A stretch of 64,000 bases of DNA from Desulfocicer vacuolatum DSM 3385 (GCF_900176365.1 NZ_FWXY01000010.1:110985-174984), one strand, 5' to 3'; counted from the stretch's first letter, positions 27,469-36,721 are shown. Notes: generated from the sequence alone by a model not told the origin. A program made the numbers and translations.

Positions 27469-27616
27469 CACTTTTCTTTCTAAAAAAACCATTCGTGTTA
27501 ATATCACCATGCCGGAGTATAAATTAATCATGATTGACAAGGCTGCCAAAGACCATGGGCTTTCCCGGTCTGCTTTTTTGATGCAGGCTGCCGAACGCAT
27601 GGCCATGCACAATTAA
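27446..27616 (+). pseudogene. HicB-type antitoxin C-terminal remnant (RHH domain)
   Basis: A short frame of about 56 codons (51 from the second ATG at 27461) ends in KKTIRVNITMPEYKLIMIDK and DHGLSRSAFLMQAAERMAM. This is the ribbon-helix-helix DNA-binding end of HicB antitoxins. The normal HicB N-terminal RNase-H-like domain is missing and is replaced by the right arm of repeat P. No HicA toxin is nearby. It could still be expressed as a tiny DNA-binding protein, but the remnant explanation is simpler. Confidence 0.65.
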
Positions 27617-27692
27617 TCAGGAATCTCTCCCCGGTACCATCAAAATGATCCGAAAGACATCCATTACACACAAGACAAAGGAAAAAACAAAC

Positions 27693-27965
27693 ATGGATCA
27701 TACCCCAACAATCAATAAAGAAATAAACAGTCGGATGGTTCGATTAAAACTCACCGACGGAACCCATGTAAAAGGCCAGGTCAATCTCAATCGAATGCCC
27801 GGTTATGAAAGGGTCAGTGACATTGTCACAGAAAATCCAGATCGGTTCCTTGTTCTGTTTTCCGTTTCCGTTAAACGTAAAGCCACGGATGAGGCCATAT
27901 TTCACAAAACCCTTTTCATTAACCGGGATCATATCCTCTGGGCCGCACCGGATGAAGATCAATAA
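27693..27965 (+). CDS. Small DUF6812-like protein
   Basis: A 90-aa protein with a single beta-rich domain: MVRLKLTDGTHVKGQVNLNR, RVSDIVTENPDRFLVLFSVS and LFINRDHILWAAPDE. This Sm-like or PilZ-sized pattern matches small proteins annotated as DUF6812, with function unknown. The assignment is from memory of the motif. The ATG at 27693 has AGGA upstream. An earlier in-frame ATG (27645) lacks a ribosome-binding site. It is soluble, with no Cys or membrane segment. Confidence 0.6.
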   Translation: MDHTPTINKEINSRMVRLKLTDGTHVKGQVNLNRMPGYERVSDIVTENPDRFLVLFSVSVKRKATDEAIFHKTLFINRDHILWAAPDEDQ

Positions 27966-28029
27966 CAACACGCCCGGAACCATTTCCTGACGGACACACT
28001 TCTAACTGTCGGAAAAATGATAAAGACAA

Positions 28030-28147
28030 TGCCGATTTGAGGAGAGAGCCTTATGGTTTGTCTGCTCCACCTCGTTGTTCAGTGCACTGCGGCGCGTGAC
28101 AACCTTAACCTCAACTCGGCATTCAGTGCGCCGCAGACGTACTGAAC
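28030..28147. repeat. Overlapping inverted repeats with alternative pairing
   Basis: CTGCGGCGC (28087-28095) pairs with GCGCCGCAG (28128-28136), extended by GTTCAGT/ACTGAAC. The loop of that hairpin also contains CCTCAACTCGGCA (28109-28121), which can instead pair with TGCCGATTTGAGG (28030-28042). The two folds exclude each other. No gene is present. Confidence 0.6.
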
Positions 28148-28149
28148 AA

Positions 28150-28244
28150 GGGAATCAGCCTTTTTTGATTTGCCTTTTCCATCACTGAAGCCATTAGATT
28201 CTAAGTTTTTTTGATAAAAAGGTTTAAAAAAAGTGCTGATCCCC
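28150..28244. repeat. Inverted repeat downstream of degQ
   Basis: GGGAATCAGC (28150-28159) pairs with GCTGATCCCC (28235-28244), and CCTTTTT with AAAAAGG inside. On the minus strand the right arm is followed by a T run soon after the degQ stop, so it may also end that transcript. Confidence 0.5.
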
Positions 28245-28269
28245 CATGGAATCCGCCCGTTTCAGATTA

Positions 28270-29676
28270 TCAACGGACCAGCCTCACAGCAATGAAACTG
28301 ACATTGCCCCTGCGGAATAGCAGCTGAAACTGTTCTCCTTTGGCAATACTCTCCATTACTTTAAAATACTGTTTCCGGTTTTTAACAGGGCGGTGATTGA
28401 CCTCTTTTAACAGATCGCCCTCCCGGATACCGGACTGATCCGCCTTGCTGCCGGGCTCAATATCCACCACCACAATCCCCCGGGCACTGGAATTATATCC
28501 ATAGGGCCGTGCTGCATCGTCACCCACAGCGGCAAATTTCATTCCCAGGTCATCAAACCCATTGCCGGAATGAATAAGCTGCCTGTCATCATCACTTCTC
28601 CTGGCGAGAGTCACTGTGGTTTTCCGTTTCTGGCCCTCCCGCAGATAAACAACCGTCACTTTTTCTCCCACTCCAAAGCCTGCAATGGCACCGGAAAGGT
28701 CTCTGCTGGACTTAATTTTCACATCATTGACCTTTACAATGATATCACCAGGCTCAATTCCACCCTCATGGGCAGGGTTATTTTCATAGACCTGGGCCAC
28801 CAGGGCACCTCCGGTGGGTTTAATGCCGTAATATTCTGCAAGTTCAGGTGTCACATCCTGGATGGCCACCCCCAGCCAGCCCCGGGTCACCGATCCTGAA
28901 TCCCGCAACTGCTTTACAATCCCCCGGGCAAGGTCCGATGGAATAGCAAAGCCAATGCCCTGGCCGGACTTTATAATAGCCGTGTTAATCCCCACAACTT
29001 CCCCCTCAAGGTTCAGCAGGGGGCCGCCACTGTTTCCCGGATTGATGGAAGCATCTGTCTGGATAAAATCATCATAGGGTCCAGAGCCCAGTATGCGCCC
29101 TTTGGCACTGACAATACCTGCGGTGACGGTCTGCTCCAGCCCAAAGGGACTGCCAATGGCCACCACCCAGGTCCCCACCTTGAGATCATCGGAACTGCCA
29201 AGCTTCAAGGGCACAAGTCCCTTGGCATCTATTTTGATCAGGGCCAAATCGGTTTTAGGGTCTCCTCCCACCACAGTGGCTTCATACTCCTTGTCATTGT
29301 ACATTTTCACAAGGATCTCATCGGCACCGTCTATGACGTGATAATTGGTGACAATATAACCTTTTCGATCAATGATAAAACCGGAACCCAGACTGTTTTC
29401 CTTGTAATCCCGGGAAGGCCCCCGCCGACTAAAGGGATTGGTAAACTGACGGAAAAAATCCCTGTCATCAAAGGGCTGACCAAAAAAATGGTTAAAGACC
29501 CGTCCTCCCCCCTGGATGGTTTTAACCGTACGAATATTCACCACTGCAGGCCTGGCATGCTCAGCCAGATCACTGAATCCTGCGGGCACCATTTTTACCT
29601 TTGCAAATGACACCACCGGCACCAGCAGAGAAAACACCAATGCAATGGCCATGATTTTTTTATTTACATTTTTCAT
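28270..29676 (-). CDS. degQ: Periplasmic serine protease DegQ/DegP (HtrA family)
   Basis: A trypsin-like periplasmic protease/chaperone for misfolded envelope proteins. The signal peptide is about 1-25 (MAIALVFSLLVPVVSFA). The catalytic triad is His113 (TNYHVI), Asp143 (TDLALIKI) and Ser216 (GNSGGPL). Two PDZ domains follow (near 270-360 and 385-465). At 468 aa it is the size of DegQ/MucD. AGGAGG lies before the ATG. A sensor kinase and regulator lie just upstream on the same strand, so the protease may be their target. Choice between DegP and DegQ naming is not firm. Confidence 0.94.
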   Translation of the reverse strand: MKNVNKKIMAIALVFSLLVPVVSFAKVKMVPAGFSDLAEHARPAVVNIRTVKTIQGGGRVFNHFFGQPFDDRDFFRQFTNPFSRRGPSRDYKENSLGSGFIIDRKGYIVTNYHVIDGADEILVKMYNDKEYEATVVGGDPKTDLALIKIDAKGLVPLKLGSSDDLKVGTWVVAIGSPFGLEQTVTAGIVSAKGRILGSGPYDDFIQTDASINPGNSGGPLLNLEGEVVGINTAIIKSGQGIGFAIPSDLARGIVKQLRDSGSVTRGWLGVAIQDVTPELAEYYGIKPTGGALVAQVYENNPAHEGGIEPGDIIVKVNDVKIKSSRDLSGAIAGFGVGEKVTVVYLREGQKRKTTVTLARRSDDDRQLIHSGNGFDDLGMKFAAVGDDAARPYGYNSSARGIVVVDIEPGSKADQSGIREGDLLKEVNHRPVKNRKQYFKVMESIAKGEQFQLLFRRGNVSFIAVRLVR

Positions 29677-29801
29677 AACACCCTCCTTATTTCATAGTAA
29701 CTCAACTTTCGGGCTTCATTTCAAAGCCGGCATTTTTAGATGAATCTTTTTTCCATAGCTTTACTATAATACACAAAGATGATGATTAAATGACCTGAAC
29801 A

Positions 29802-31220
29802 TTACCATTTGGTAATGTTTTCTTCATGTAACGGCAAATAAATGGTGAACACACTGCCCCTGCCCGGCACACTTTTCACAGTCACATCTCCCCCATGTCC
29901 CCGGGCAAGGGAGCGGGCCAGACTCAAACCAAGACCGGTACCCCGGCAGCTCCGGGAGGCATCTGCCCGGAAAAAACGCTCAAACACCCGGTCCATATTT
30001 TCAGTTTCAATGCCAACGCCACTGTCCTCCACAGACAACGCAACCATGCCGTCAACCCCAGGGGCCGCCGTCACCGCCACAGAGCCCCCGGCGTTTGTAT
30101 ACTTTATGGCGTTATCCATTATATTAGACAGACAGCGCTGCATCATTCCCCGGTCCACCTGCACCCGGAACGGTCCCTGCACCATGTTTTTCAAAACCAC
30201 ATTCCCATCTTCGGCCAGGGGATAAAAAAGCTGACACGCCTCTTCCACAAGCTGGGAAAGATCCAGCGATTCCATGGAAAATTCTCCCTGCCCACTGTCC
30301 GTTCTGGAAATCACCAGCATTGTATTGATCATGGACAACAGGCGATCTGCCTCCTCAATGGTGGAACCTGCCATGGCCTGGTATTCATCAATGCCCTTGC
30401 CATTCACCAATGTCACCTCTGCAAGCCCCCGAATCCGGGTCACCGGCCCTTTTAGATCATGGGCAATATTGTCCCCCATTTCCCGTATACTCGTAACAAG
30501 GGTCTCGATGCGATCCAACATGCCGTTAAAGGTGGTGGCCAGCTGATCCAGCTCATCCTGATGACCGGTGACCGGAACCCGCCGGGAGAGACTGTCCCCG
30601 GAAATCACAGCCGCCGTACGGGTAACGGCTGCCACGCCCCCCAATGCCTTCCGGGCCATGAACCACCCGGGCACAACAGCAAGCAATACCACCAGGGCCA
30701 TGGCTGCAACAAAAACACGACCAAAGGCATTGAAGAAACCGGAATATGCTTCCATGGCAAGACCTGTCTGGAGCACCACACCGGACCCCACCAGATGGTA
30801 CAACACCCTGACAGAATAAGCGCCATCCCCCACAGTAACGGTGTCATACATATTTTTTTTTCTGTTCAGAAGTTCCCCAAGGGTCTTTTGGGAAATGGGT
30901 ATACGCTCCCAATAGGCCATATAAGAGGATGCAAACACCTCACCATCGGGGTAAAGCAGGCGAAAAAAAACCTTTTTTTCACCGGCTGCCCTGGCCTCCA
31001 GGGCCGCAAGCCGCTTAATGCCGGGTAACCCCTGGACCGAAAGCACCGTTGAAAACCGTGCAGCAATGCCTTCAAGCTCCCCGTCCATGTGATTCACAAT
31101 GGTCCTGGAAACCAACAGATAAAATAACATAAATGACACACAGGAAGAGACAACAAAAATCCCGGCATACCAGAGGGTCAGTCGAAAGGCCAGAGTATGA
31201 AACAATCTTGGAAACCGCAT
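29802..31220 (-). CDS. Two-component sensor histidine kinase
   Basis: A 472-aa membrane kinase. TM1 is about 12-35 (LTLWYAGIFVVSSCVSFMLF). A periplasmic sensor domain runs to about 155. TM2 is near 165-185, followed by a HAMP domain, the phospho-acceptor His in AHDLKGPVTRIRG (near 252), an N-box DNAIKYTNAGG (near 367), and DSGVGI, FERFFR and GTGLGLS ATP-lid motifs. The layout recalls metal- or envelope-stress sensors (CusS/CpxA-like), but the stimulus cannot be read. It follows its response regulator by 63 bp and precedes degQ by 125 bp. Confidence 0.92.
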   Translation of the reverse strand: MRFPRLFHTLAFRLTLWYAGIFVVSSCVSFMLFYLLVSRTIVNHMDGELEGIAARFSTVLSVQGLPGIKRLAALEARAAGEKKVFFRLLYPDGEVFASSYMAYWERIPISQKTLGELLNRKKNMYDTVTVGDGAYSVRVLYHLVGSGVVLQTGLAMEAYSGFFNAFGRVFVAAMALVVLLAVVPGWFMARKALGGVAAVTRTAAVISGDSLSRRVPVTGHQDELDQLATTFNGMLDRIETLVTSIREMGDNIAHDLKGPVTRIRGLAEVTLVNGKGIDEYQAMAGSTIEEADRLLSMINTMLVISRTDSGQGEFSMESLDLSQLVEEACQLFYPLAEDGNVVLKNMVQGPFRVQVDRGMMQRCLSNIMDNAIKYTNAGGSVAVTAAPGVDGMVALSVEDSGVGIETENMDRVFERFFRADASRSCRGTGLGLSLARSLARGHGGDVTVKSVPGRGSVFTIYLPLHEENITKW

Positions 31221-31283
31221 TCTTAATTACCTGTCTTTGATATTTTCCCCATATCGGGAAGCAAAGCAGCCCACCTGTAACAA

Positions 31284-31955
31284 TCAAGGCCGCAGCACAT
31301 ACCCCACCCCACGGACCGTATGGATAAGTTTCACATCATACCCCTTATCCACCTTATCCCTGAGCCTGCACACCCTTGCCTCCACCACATTGGTCATGGG
31401 GTCAAAATTATAATTCCACACATGCTCAATGATCATGGTCTTTGACACCACCCGCCCCTGATTACGCAAAAGATATTCCAGCAATGAAAACTCCAGGGGT
31501 TGGAGATCAACAACGACACCCCCCCTTTTCACCTCCCTGGAGATCAAATTAAGGGAAAGGTCCTCACAGTTTAATACAGTGGTTTCCGTGGTTCCCCCGG
31601 CCCGGCGCAAAAGGGCCTGGATGCGCGCCAGCAACTCCGTAAAAGCAAAGGGCTTTGTTAAATAATCATCAGCCCCGGCCTCCAGCCCCCGGACCCGGTC
31701 ATCCACCTTGTCCCTGGCACTTAAAATAATCACCGGGGTATTGACCTGCATGGACCTTAATTTACCAACCAGAGAAATGCCATCCAGGCCCGGCAACATC
31801 ACATCCACCAGGAGAAGATCATAATCACCGGATTTTGCCATGAGCAATCCATCAAGTCCGTCCACGGCATGATCTGCCACGTATCCTGCAGCCCCCAGCC
31901 CCTTGCTAACAAAATCAACTATTTTATCATCATCTTCAATGAAAAGAATTCTCAT
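31284..31955 (-). CDS. OmpR-family response regulator
   Basis: A 223-aa regulator. The receiver domain has the acidic pair FIEDDD, the phospho-acceptor Asp in LLLVDVMLPGLDG (near 51), Thr/Ser in ILSAR and Lys in TKPFAF. The C-terminal winged helix (LLEYLLRNQGRVVSKTMIIE, VVEARVCRLRDK, IHTVRGVGYVL) binds DNA. The start at 31955 (MRILFIEDDD) has GGAG 6 bp upstream. The frame upstream to 31985 is not family-like. It is first in the regulator-kinase-degQ set on the minus strand. Confidence 0.94.
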   Translation of the reverse strand: MRILFIEDDDKIVDFVSKGLGAAGYVADHAVDGLDGLLMAKSGDYDLLLVDVMLPGLDGISLVGKLRSMQVNTPVIILSARDKVDDRVRGLEAGADDYLTKPFAFTELLARIQALLRRAGGTTETTVLNCEDLSLNLISREVKRGGVVVDLQPLEFSLLEYLLRNQGRVVSKTMIIEHVWNYNFDPMTNVVEARVCRLRDKVDKGYDVKLIHTVRGVGYVLRP

Positions 31956-32053
31956 TTCAGCTCCATATTCATCATTCAAACCCACTTTACAGAATCATGG
32001 ATCTATAATATGCTTGTCAGCACTTTTCAACAACCCCGGGGACAAATAATATT

Positions 32054-32284
32054 ATGATGAACAGACCTTGTTTTTGGTGGCCCCTCCAGGGTATTCTCTG
32101 CCTTATATCTTTATTTTTTACAGTATTTGGCATTGATCTTCTTGTTGCCACCTATGGATTAAAAGATCCTTTTCACTTTATCATGACCTTTTTTTCAGCT
32201 TCCTTTATCATTCTCATCAGCCTTGCCCTTTTTGCAGGGTTTGTGGCCCGAATGATAAAACGATACAAACAACCGGACCACTGA
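32054..32284 (+). CDS. Small two-helix membrane protein
   Basis: A 76-aa protein with two transmembrane helices (about 11-32, GILCLISLFFTVFGIDLLVA; about 42-66, IMTFFSASFIILISLALFAG) and a basic C-terminus (RMIKRYKQ). It is divergent from the response regulator gene with about 100 bp between. The ribosome-binding site is weak. No family is recognised. It may be a real small membrane protein or a chance frame, but its helix pattern and charge favour a real gene. Confidence 0.55.
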   Translation: MMNRPCFWWPLQGILCLISLFFTVFGIDLLVATYGLKDPFHFIMTFFSASFIILISLALFAGFVARMIKRYKQPDH

Positions 32285-32366
32285 ATTTCCCGCACATGGA
32301 AACTTTTTAAACAAAACACCATGCCAATGGTACACCCAAACAATTCATAAACAAACCCAGGCGCCC

Positions 32367-34187
32367 ATGACACTTCTTTTCAGCTATCGATCACTCCATA
32401 AAACCTATGGAGACACCCCCATATTTGAAGACCTTTCCATGAATATCAAAGCAGGCCAGAGACAAGGCCTCATCGGTGGCAACGGCAGTGGTAAATCCAC
32501 CCTGCTCAAGCTCATGGCAGGGGAGGACACCCCGGATCAGGGGGATAAATATATAAAACCCCTCACACGAATGGTGTACCTTCCCCAGGAGGATATCCTG
32601 GATGGCGCAAAAACCATTGAACAAACCCTGATGGAAGGTCTTTCCCGGGAACCCATGGATGATCCGGAACGATATCGCCGGGTGAAACGGGCCATAGGCA
32701 TGGGGGGATTCACAGATGAAACCCAGCTGTGTGCACACCTTTCCGGGGGATGGAAAAAACGCCTTGCCATCATAAGGGCTCTGACATTGGAACCAGACCT
32801 GCTGCTGCTGGATGAGCCCACCAACCACCTTGATATTGATACCATTCTCTGGCTGGAAGGTATCCTTAAAAATCCCAGGTTCGCCTTTGTGGTGGTGAGC
32901 CATGACCGCTGTTTTCTGGAAAATGTATGCTCTGAAATCATGGAACTGGGTCGATGTTATCCAGAAGGTCTTCTTGCCGCATCAGGGGGATATCTTCATT
33001 TCCGGGATCACCGGGAAAAATTTCTGGAAGCCCAGGCCCGGCAGGAAGAAGTGCTTTCCAACAAAATGAGGCGGGAGAGCGAATGGCTCAGCCGGGGAGC
33101 CAAAGCACGATCCACCAAGGCAAAATACCGCATTGATCAGGCAGAAGTCTTAAGGGCTCAACTTGCCATGGTCAAACGAATGAATAACCGCACCCAGCGG
33201 GTGGACATTGATTTTGACAGCACCCGGCGTAAAACCCGTCAACTGCTCACCTGTAAAGGAATCGGAAAATCCATGGAGGGACGGTGCCTGTTCCAGGACA
33301 TCACCCTGAAATTAACCCCGGGAACCCGGCTGGGCCTCATGGGAAAAAACGGCAGTGGTAAAACCACATTCATGAATATCCTGGAAAACAAATTATCCCC
33401 GGACACAGGGGTCCTTAAACGGGTGGACAACCTTAAGGTGGCCGTATTTGATCAGACCCGTTCCAGACTGGACCCGGAAACAACGTTAAAAGATGCATTG
33501 TCACCGGCAGGGGATGCTGTGGTTTTTCAGAACAGAAGCATCCACATTGTCTCCTGGGCCAAACGGTTTCTCTTCACCCCGGATCAACTCACCCTGCCCA
33601 TCAAGCGACTTTCCGGCGGCGAAAAGGCCCGGATACTCATTGCCAATCTCATGGCCCAGCCCGCTGATATCCTTCTTTTGGATGAGCCCACCAACGACCT
33701 TGACATTCCTTCTCTGGAAGTTCTTGAAGAAAGTCTTCTGGATTTTCCCGGAGCTGTGGTCATTGTATCCCACGACCGTTTCCTGCTGGACCGGGTCACG
33801 GACAACATCCTTTTTTTTGACGGCAAAGGAAAGGCCCGGCTCTTTGCCGATTATCAACAATGCCTCAAAGCGCAGCAGAAAAGCACAAAAAATACCCCAA
33901 AAAAACAATCAGACAAATCCCGAAGCACCGCCAAAGGCCAGCGTAAATCTTCTGGATTTTCATATAAGCATCAGTATGAGCTGGACAATATGGAAGAAAA
34001 CATACTCATGGCTGAATCCGAGATGGAACGCATTCAAAAAGAGGCGGAAACACCAGAAGCGATGAATGATCCAGAAACCCTTGCCACGATTTATACCCAA
34101 CTGCAAAAAGCCCAGGAAACAGTGGAATCGCTGTATGCAAGGTGGGAAGAGCTGGAAGCGTTAAAATCCCTATCAAAACAAAAATAA
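32367..34187 (+). CDS. ABC-F family ATPase (Uup-like)
   Basis: A soluble tandem ABC protein without membrane domains, 606 aa. ABC1 has GGNGSGKSTLL (near 37), LSGGWKKR and LLLDEPTNHLDI. ABC2 has GKNGSGKTTFM, RLSGGEKARI and LLLDEPTNDLDI. The C-terminal coiled coil (YELDNMEENILMAESEMERI to LYARWEELEALK) is the tail type of Uup. ABC-F proteins act on ribosomes or, for Uup, also in branched DNA handling. No good Shine-Dalgarno sequence is seen before the ATG. Downstream is the rpsF ribosomal operon. Confidence 0.9.
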   Translation: MTLLFSYRSLHKTYGDTPIFEDLSMNIKAGQRQGLIGGNGSGKSTLLKLMAGEDTPDQGDKYIKPLTRMVYLPQEDILDGAKTIEQTLMEGLSREPMDDPERYRRVKRAIGMGGFTDETQLCAHLSGGWKKRLAIIRALTLEPDLLLLDEPTNHLDIDTILWLEGILKNPRFAFVVVSHDRCFLENVCSEIMELGRCYPEGLLAASGGYLHFRDHREKFLEAQARQEEVLSNKMRRESEWLSRGAKARSTKAKYRIDQAEVLRAQLAMVKRMNNRTQRVDIDFDSTRRKTRQLLTCKGIGKSMEGRCLFQDITLKLTPGTRLGLMGKNGSGKTTFMNILENKLSPDTGVLKRVDNLKVAVFDQTRSRLDPETTLKDALSPAGDAVVFQNRSIHIVSWAKRFLFTPDQLTLPIKRLSGGEKARILIANLMAQPADILLLDEPTNDLDIPSLEVLEESLLDFPGAVVIVSHDRFLLDRVTDNILFFDGKGKARLFADYQQCLKAQQKSTKNTPKKQSDKSRSTAKGQRKSSGFSYKHQYELDNMEENILMAESEMERIQKEAETPEAMNDPETLATIYTQLQKAQETVESLYARWEELEALKSLSKQK

Positions 34188-34284
34188 TATTGACCCCCAA
34201 ACAATTGAGTGGTATGATTATTGTTTGTATTTAATTATAAAATCCATGAAACACACAAATTGTTATGATTTTATTTTTAATAAA

Positions 34285-34340
34285 TGGCGATCCACCGCCA
34301 TTATGGAAACAAAACCCAAGAAACCGGGTTGTCCGGTTTC
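34285..34340 (+). promoter_or_regulatory. Two hairpins in the rpsF leader
   Basis: TGGCG/CGCCA (34285-34300) and GAAACCGG/CCGGTTTC (34320-34340, loop GTTGT) lie 57-112 bp before rpsF. They have no T runs. Ribosomal S6-S18 operons in many bacteria are controlled by a leader RNA bound by S6:S18, so a similar role is possible, but the known CCG-loop consensus was not confirmed. Confidence 0.4.
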
Positions 34341-34396
34341 CCATTATTTATCCTTGCTCCGACAAAACGGGGCTGTAATCCGCAAGGAGAGCGTAC

Positions 34397-34867
34397 ATGA
34401 GAAGGTATGAAACCATCTTTATTGCAGATCCTGATCTTCAGGAAGATGCCAGAAAGAATTTATTTGACAAATACAAGAACCTGCTGGTGCAGGAAAAAGG
34501 CATCCTCATTGATTTTGATGACTGGGGAAACAGAAAACTTGCCTATCCCATAAAGAAAAAAGCCCGGGGCCATTATGTCTGCATGACCTATGGTGGCACC
34601 GGAGAACTTGTCACAGAGCTTGAACGTAACTTCCGCCTGGACGACAAAATGATGAAATTCATGACTGTCCTTCTGGAAAAAGATGTGACTGCCGATACCC
34701 TGGAAGCGGAAATTGCAGCTGCTGCAGAGCCGGAAGAAGTAAAAGAAGAGGCCCCCGAAGCCGCAGAGGATGCCGCAGAAAACACCGAGACAGCAGAGGC
34801 TGATACCCCGGCAGAAGCTGACACCCCGGAGACCGAAACCGCTGAAGCTGCACAGGAGGAAAACTAA
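34397..34867 (+). CDS. rpsF: 30S ribosomal protein S6 with acidic tail
   Basis: Binds S18 on the platform of the small subunit. The core (about 1-100) starts [14 protein letters not shown] and has [19 protein letters not shown]. Residues about 108-156 form a low-complexity Glu/Ala tail ([20 protein letters not shown] and on) beyond the usual S6 length. AAGGAG lies 8 bp before the ATG. First gene of rpsF-rpsR-DUF2232-rplI. Confidence 0.97.
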   Translation: MRRYETIFIADPDLQEDARKNLFDKYKNLLVQEKGILIDFDDWGNRKLAYPIKKKARGHYVCMTYGGTGELVTELERNFRLDDKMMKFMTVLLEKDVTADTLEAEIAAAAEPEEVKEEAPEAAEDAAENTETAEADTPAEADTPETETAEAAQEEN

Positions 34868-34869
34868 TC

Positions 34870-35121
34870 ATGGCATTCCAGAAAAAAAACACAAAAAAAA
34901 GATTTTTCCAGCGTCGTAAAGTGTGCAGATTCTGCGCAGACAGCACCCTTGAGATCAATTATAAAGACGCCAAGGCATTAAGACCGTTTATCACCGAGCG
35001 GGGTAAAATCATCCCCCGACGTATCACAGGCACCTGTGCCAAACATCAGAGAAAATTGTCCATTGCCATCAAACAGGCCAGAACCATCGCGTTCCTGCCC
35101 TATGTCGGCAAGCTCAGTTAA
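34870..35121 (+). CDS. rpsR: 30S ribosomal protein S18
   Basis: An 83-aa basic protein that pairs with S6. It has [12 protein letters not shown] with a CxxC pair and a further Cys-x2-His (CAKH), as in zinc-type (C+) S18, and the conserved end RTIAFLPY. It starts 2 bp after rpsF with AGGAGG in the end of rpsF. Confidence 0.97.
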   Translation: MAFQKKNTKKRFFQRRKVCRFCADSTLEINYKDAKALRPFITERGKIIPRRITGTCAKHQRKLSIAIKQARTIAFLPYVGKLS

Positions 35122-35153
35122 CCTGACAAAGCAACGATACCAAAGCAAATACA

Positions 35154-36128
35154 ATGGATAAGAAACCCCATCCCCAAAATGCCAGAGCTGCCATACTAAA
35201 GGATATTCTTACCGGTATATCTATATGCCTGGTGATTGTTTCCATCACCCTTTATGTGCCGTTACTGGGATTTCTAATGGCCATGATGCTTCCAATGCCG
35301 GTGCTTTTTTACCGCCTGAAACTGGGAAGAACCATGGGGGCCATCATTGCCACTGCGGTTCTTGGAATCATTGCAACTGCATCGGGGGATCTGTCCATTG
35401 ACACGCTGTTTTACGGGGGACTGCTGCTCACCGGGTTCATGATAGGCGAATGCATGGAAAGAAATTTTTCCATTGTGGCCACAGGACTTCACACAACTGT
35501 GACAACCCTTGGTTTGTGCTTTTTCATTGTTCTGGCCCACACCACCTTCAGTGGAAAGGCCATTCTTCCCATTGTGTCTGCCTATGTCGGGGCGAACCTT
35601 GACCTGACCATGGAACTATACAGCAATATGGGAATTCCCCGGGAAAATGTGGCCGTGATTGCCCAGTCCATGGATACCATTCAGTATGTTCTGGTGCGGG
35701 TCCTTCCCTCATTGTTTATTTCAATGCTGCTGGTGGTTATCTGGAGCAACATTCTTTTTATTAAGAAGATCCTCATAAAAAAAGGGATACACCTTAAAGC
35801 GCTTGCCCAACTGAACCGGTGGAAGGCACCGGAACATCTGGTGTGGCTGGTTATTGCCTTTGGCATTGGGCTTGTTTTGCCCATGAAAACATTTAAAATC
35901 ATCAGTTTAAATGTTTTGATTTCACTCATGCCGGTGTACTTTTTCCAGGGGATTGCCATTGTCTCTTTCTTTTTTGAAAAAAAAAATTTTCCCAAGGGAT
36001 TAAAAATTTTTCTATACAGCATCATCGCCCTGCAGCAAATATTCCTGCTGGTGGTGGTGGGACTGGGTTTTTTTGACACGTGGATTAACTTCAGAAAAAA
36101 TAAAGCTGCAGACGAAACCGTAAAATAG
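35154..36128 (+). CDS. DUF2232 multi-spanning membrane protein
   Basis: A 324-aa inner-membrane protein with about eight hydrophobic helices (for example ISICLVIVSITLYVPLLGFL and LHTTVTTLGLCFFIVLAHTT). It matches the YybS/DUF2232 type often found between rpsR and rplI. The function is unknown. The family position next to ribosomal genes is conserved in several deltaproteobacteria and Firmicutes (established observation). It ends with KNKAADETVK and is followed by a 131-bp gap with no gene. Confidence 0.8.
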   Translation: MDKKPHPQNARAAILKDILTGISICLVIVSITLYVPLLGFLMAMMLPMPVLFYRLKLGRTMGAIIATAVLGIIATASGDLSIDTLFYGGLLLTGFMIGECMERNFSIVATGLHTTVTTLGLCFFIVLAHTTFSGKAILPIVSAYVGANLDLTMELYSNMGIPRENVAVIAQSMDTIQYVLVRVLPSLFISMLLVVIWSNILFIKKILIKKGIHLKALAQLNRWKAPEHLVWLVIAFGIGLVLPMKTFKIISLNVLISLMPVYFFQGIAIVSFFFEKKNFPKGLKIFLYSIIALQQIFLLVVVGLGFFDTWINFRKNKAADETVK

Positions 36129-36259
36129 CGCGGCACAAACGGTGCAAAAGAGGACAAAAGCAAACAAATTTCCGGTGACATCCATTCCGGAACAGTTTTT
36201 TGTCCACCATAAAAAACAACACGGTCTGACAACAGACTGAACCTTTATCGGAGGTTGAA

Positions 36260-36715
36260 ATGCGAGTAATACTTAAAGAAACAATAGACACGCTGGGCAT
36301 TGTGGGCACAGAATGCACAGTTGCCCCGGGATATGCAAGAAATTATCTCTTTCCCCAGGGAAAAGCCATTGCTGCCACCCCCCAGAACCGAAAGGTGATT
36401 GAACAGGCCCGGGCCAAATTTGATCTTCAAATTGCCAAGGAAAAGAAACTGGCCCAGGAAATGGCAGAAAAGGTCAAAGACATTAAGTGCACCATCAAAG
36501 CCAAGGTATTTGAAGAGGTGCGACTTTACGGATCTGTTACCTCCCATGATATCAAAGCTGCCCTGGACGCCCAGGAAGTTTTCATCGAACGTCGCTCCAT
36601 TCTCCTTGCAGAACCCATCAAGGAAGCCGGTGAATACAAAGTCCCTGTGAGACTTTATAAAGATGTTGAACCGGAAATAACCGTAACGGTTGAACCTGAA
36701 GAAAAGACGGACTAA
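36260..36715 (+). CDS. rplI: 50S ribosomal protein L9
   Basis: A two-domain L9 of 151 aa. The N-domain starts MRVILKETIDTLGIVGTECT with GYARNYLFPQGKA. A long central helix (about 45-75) and a C-domain with LYGSVTSHDIKAAL follow. GGAGG lies before the ATG. The gene ends the ribosomal set, and a hairpin terminator follows. Confidence 0.97.
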   Translation: MRVILKETIDTLGIVGTECTVAPGYARNYLFPQGKAIAATPQNRKVIEQARAKFDLQIAKEKKLAQEMAEKVKDIKCTIKAKVFEEVRLYGSVTSHDIKAALDAQEVFIERRSILLAEPIKEAGEYKVPVRLYKDVEPEITVTVEPEEKTD

Positions 36716-36721
36716 AACATC

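Noticed and set aside
34225..34410. Short plus-strand frame before rpsF
   Set aside because: It overlaps the rpsF start and the leader hairpins and has no recognisable features.
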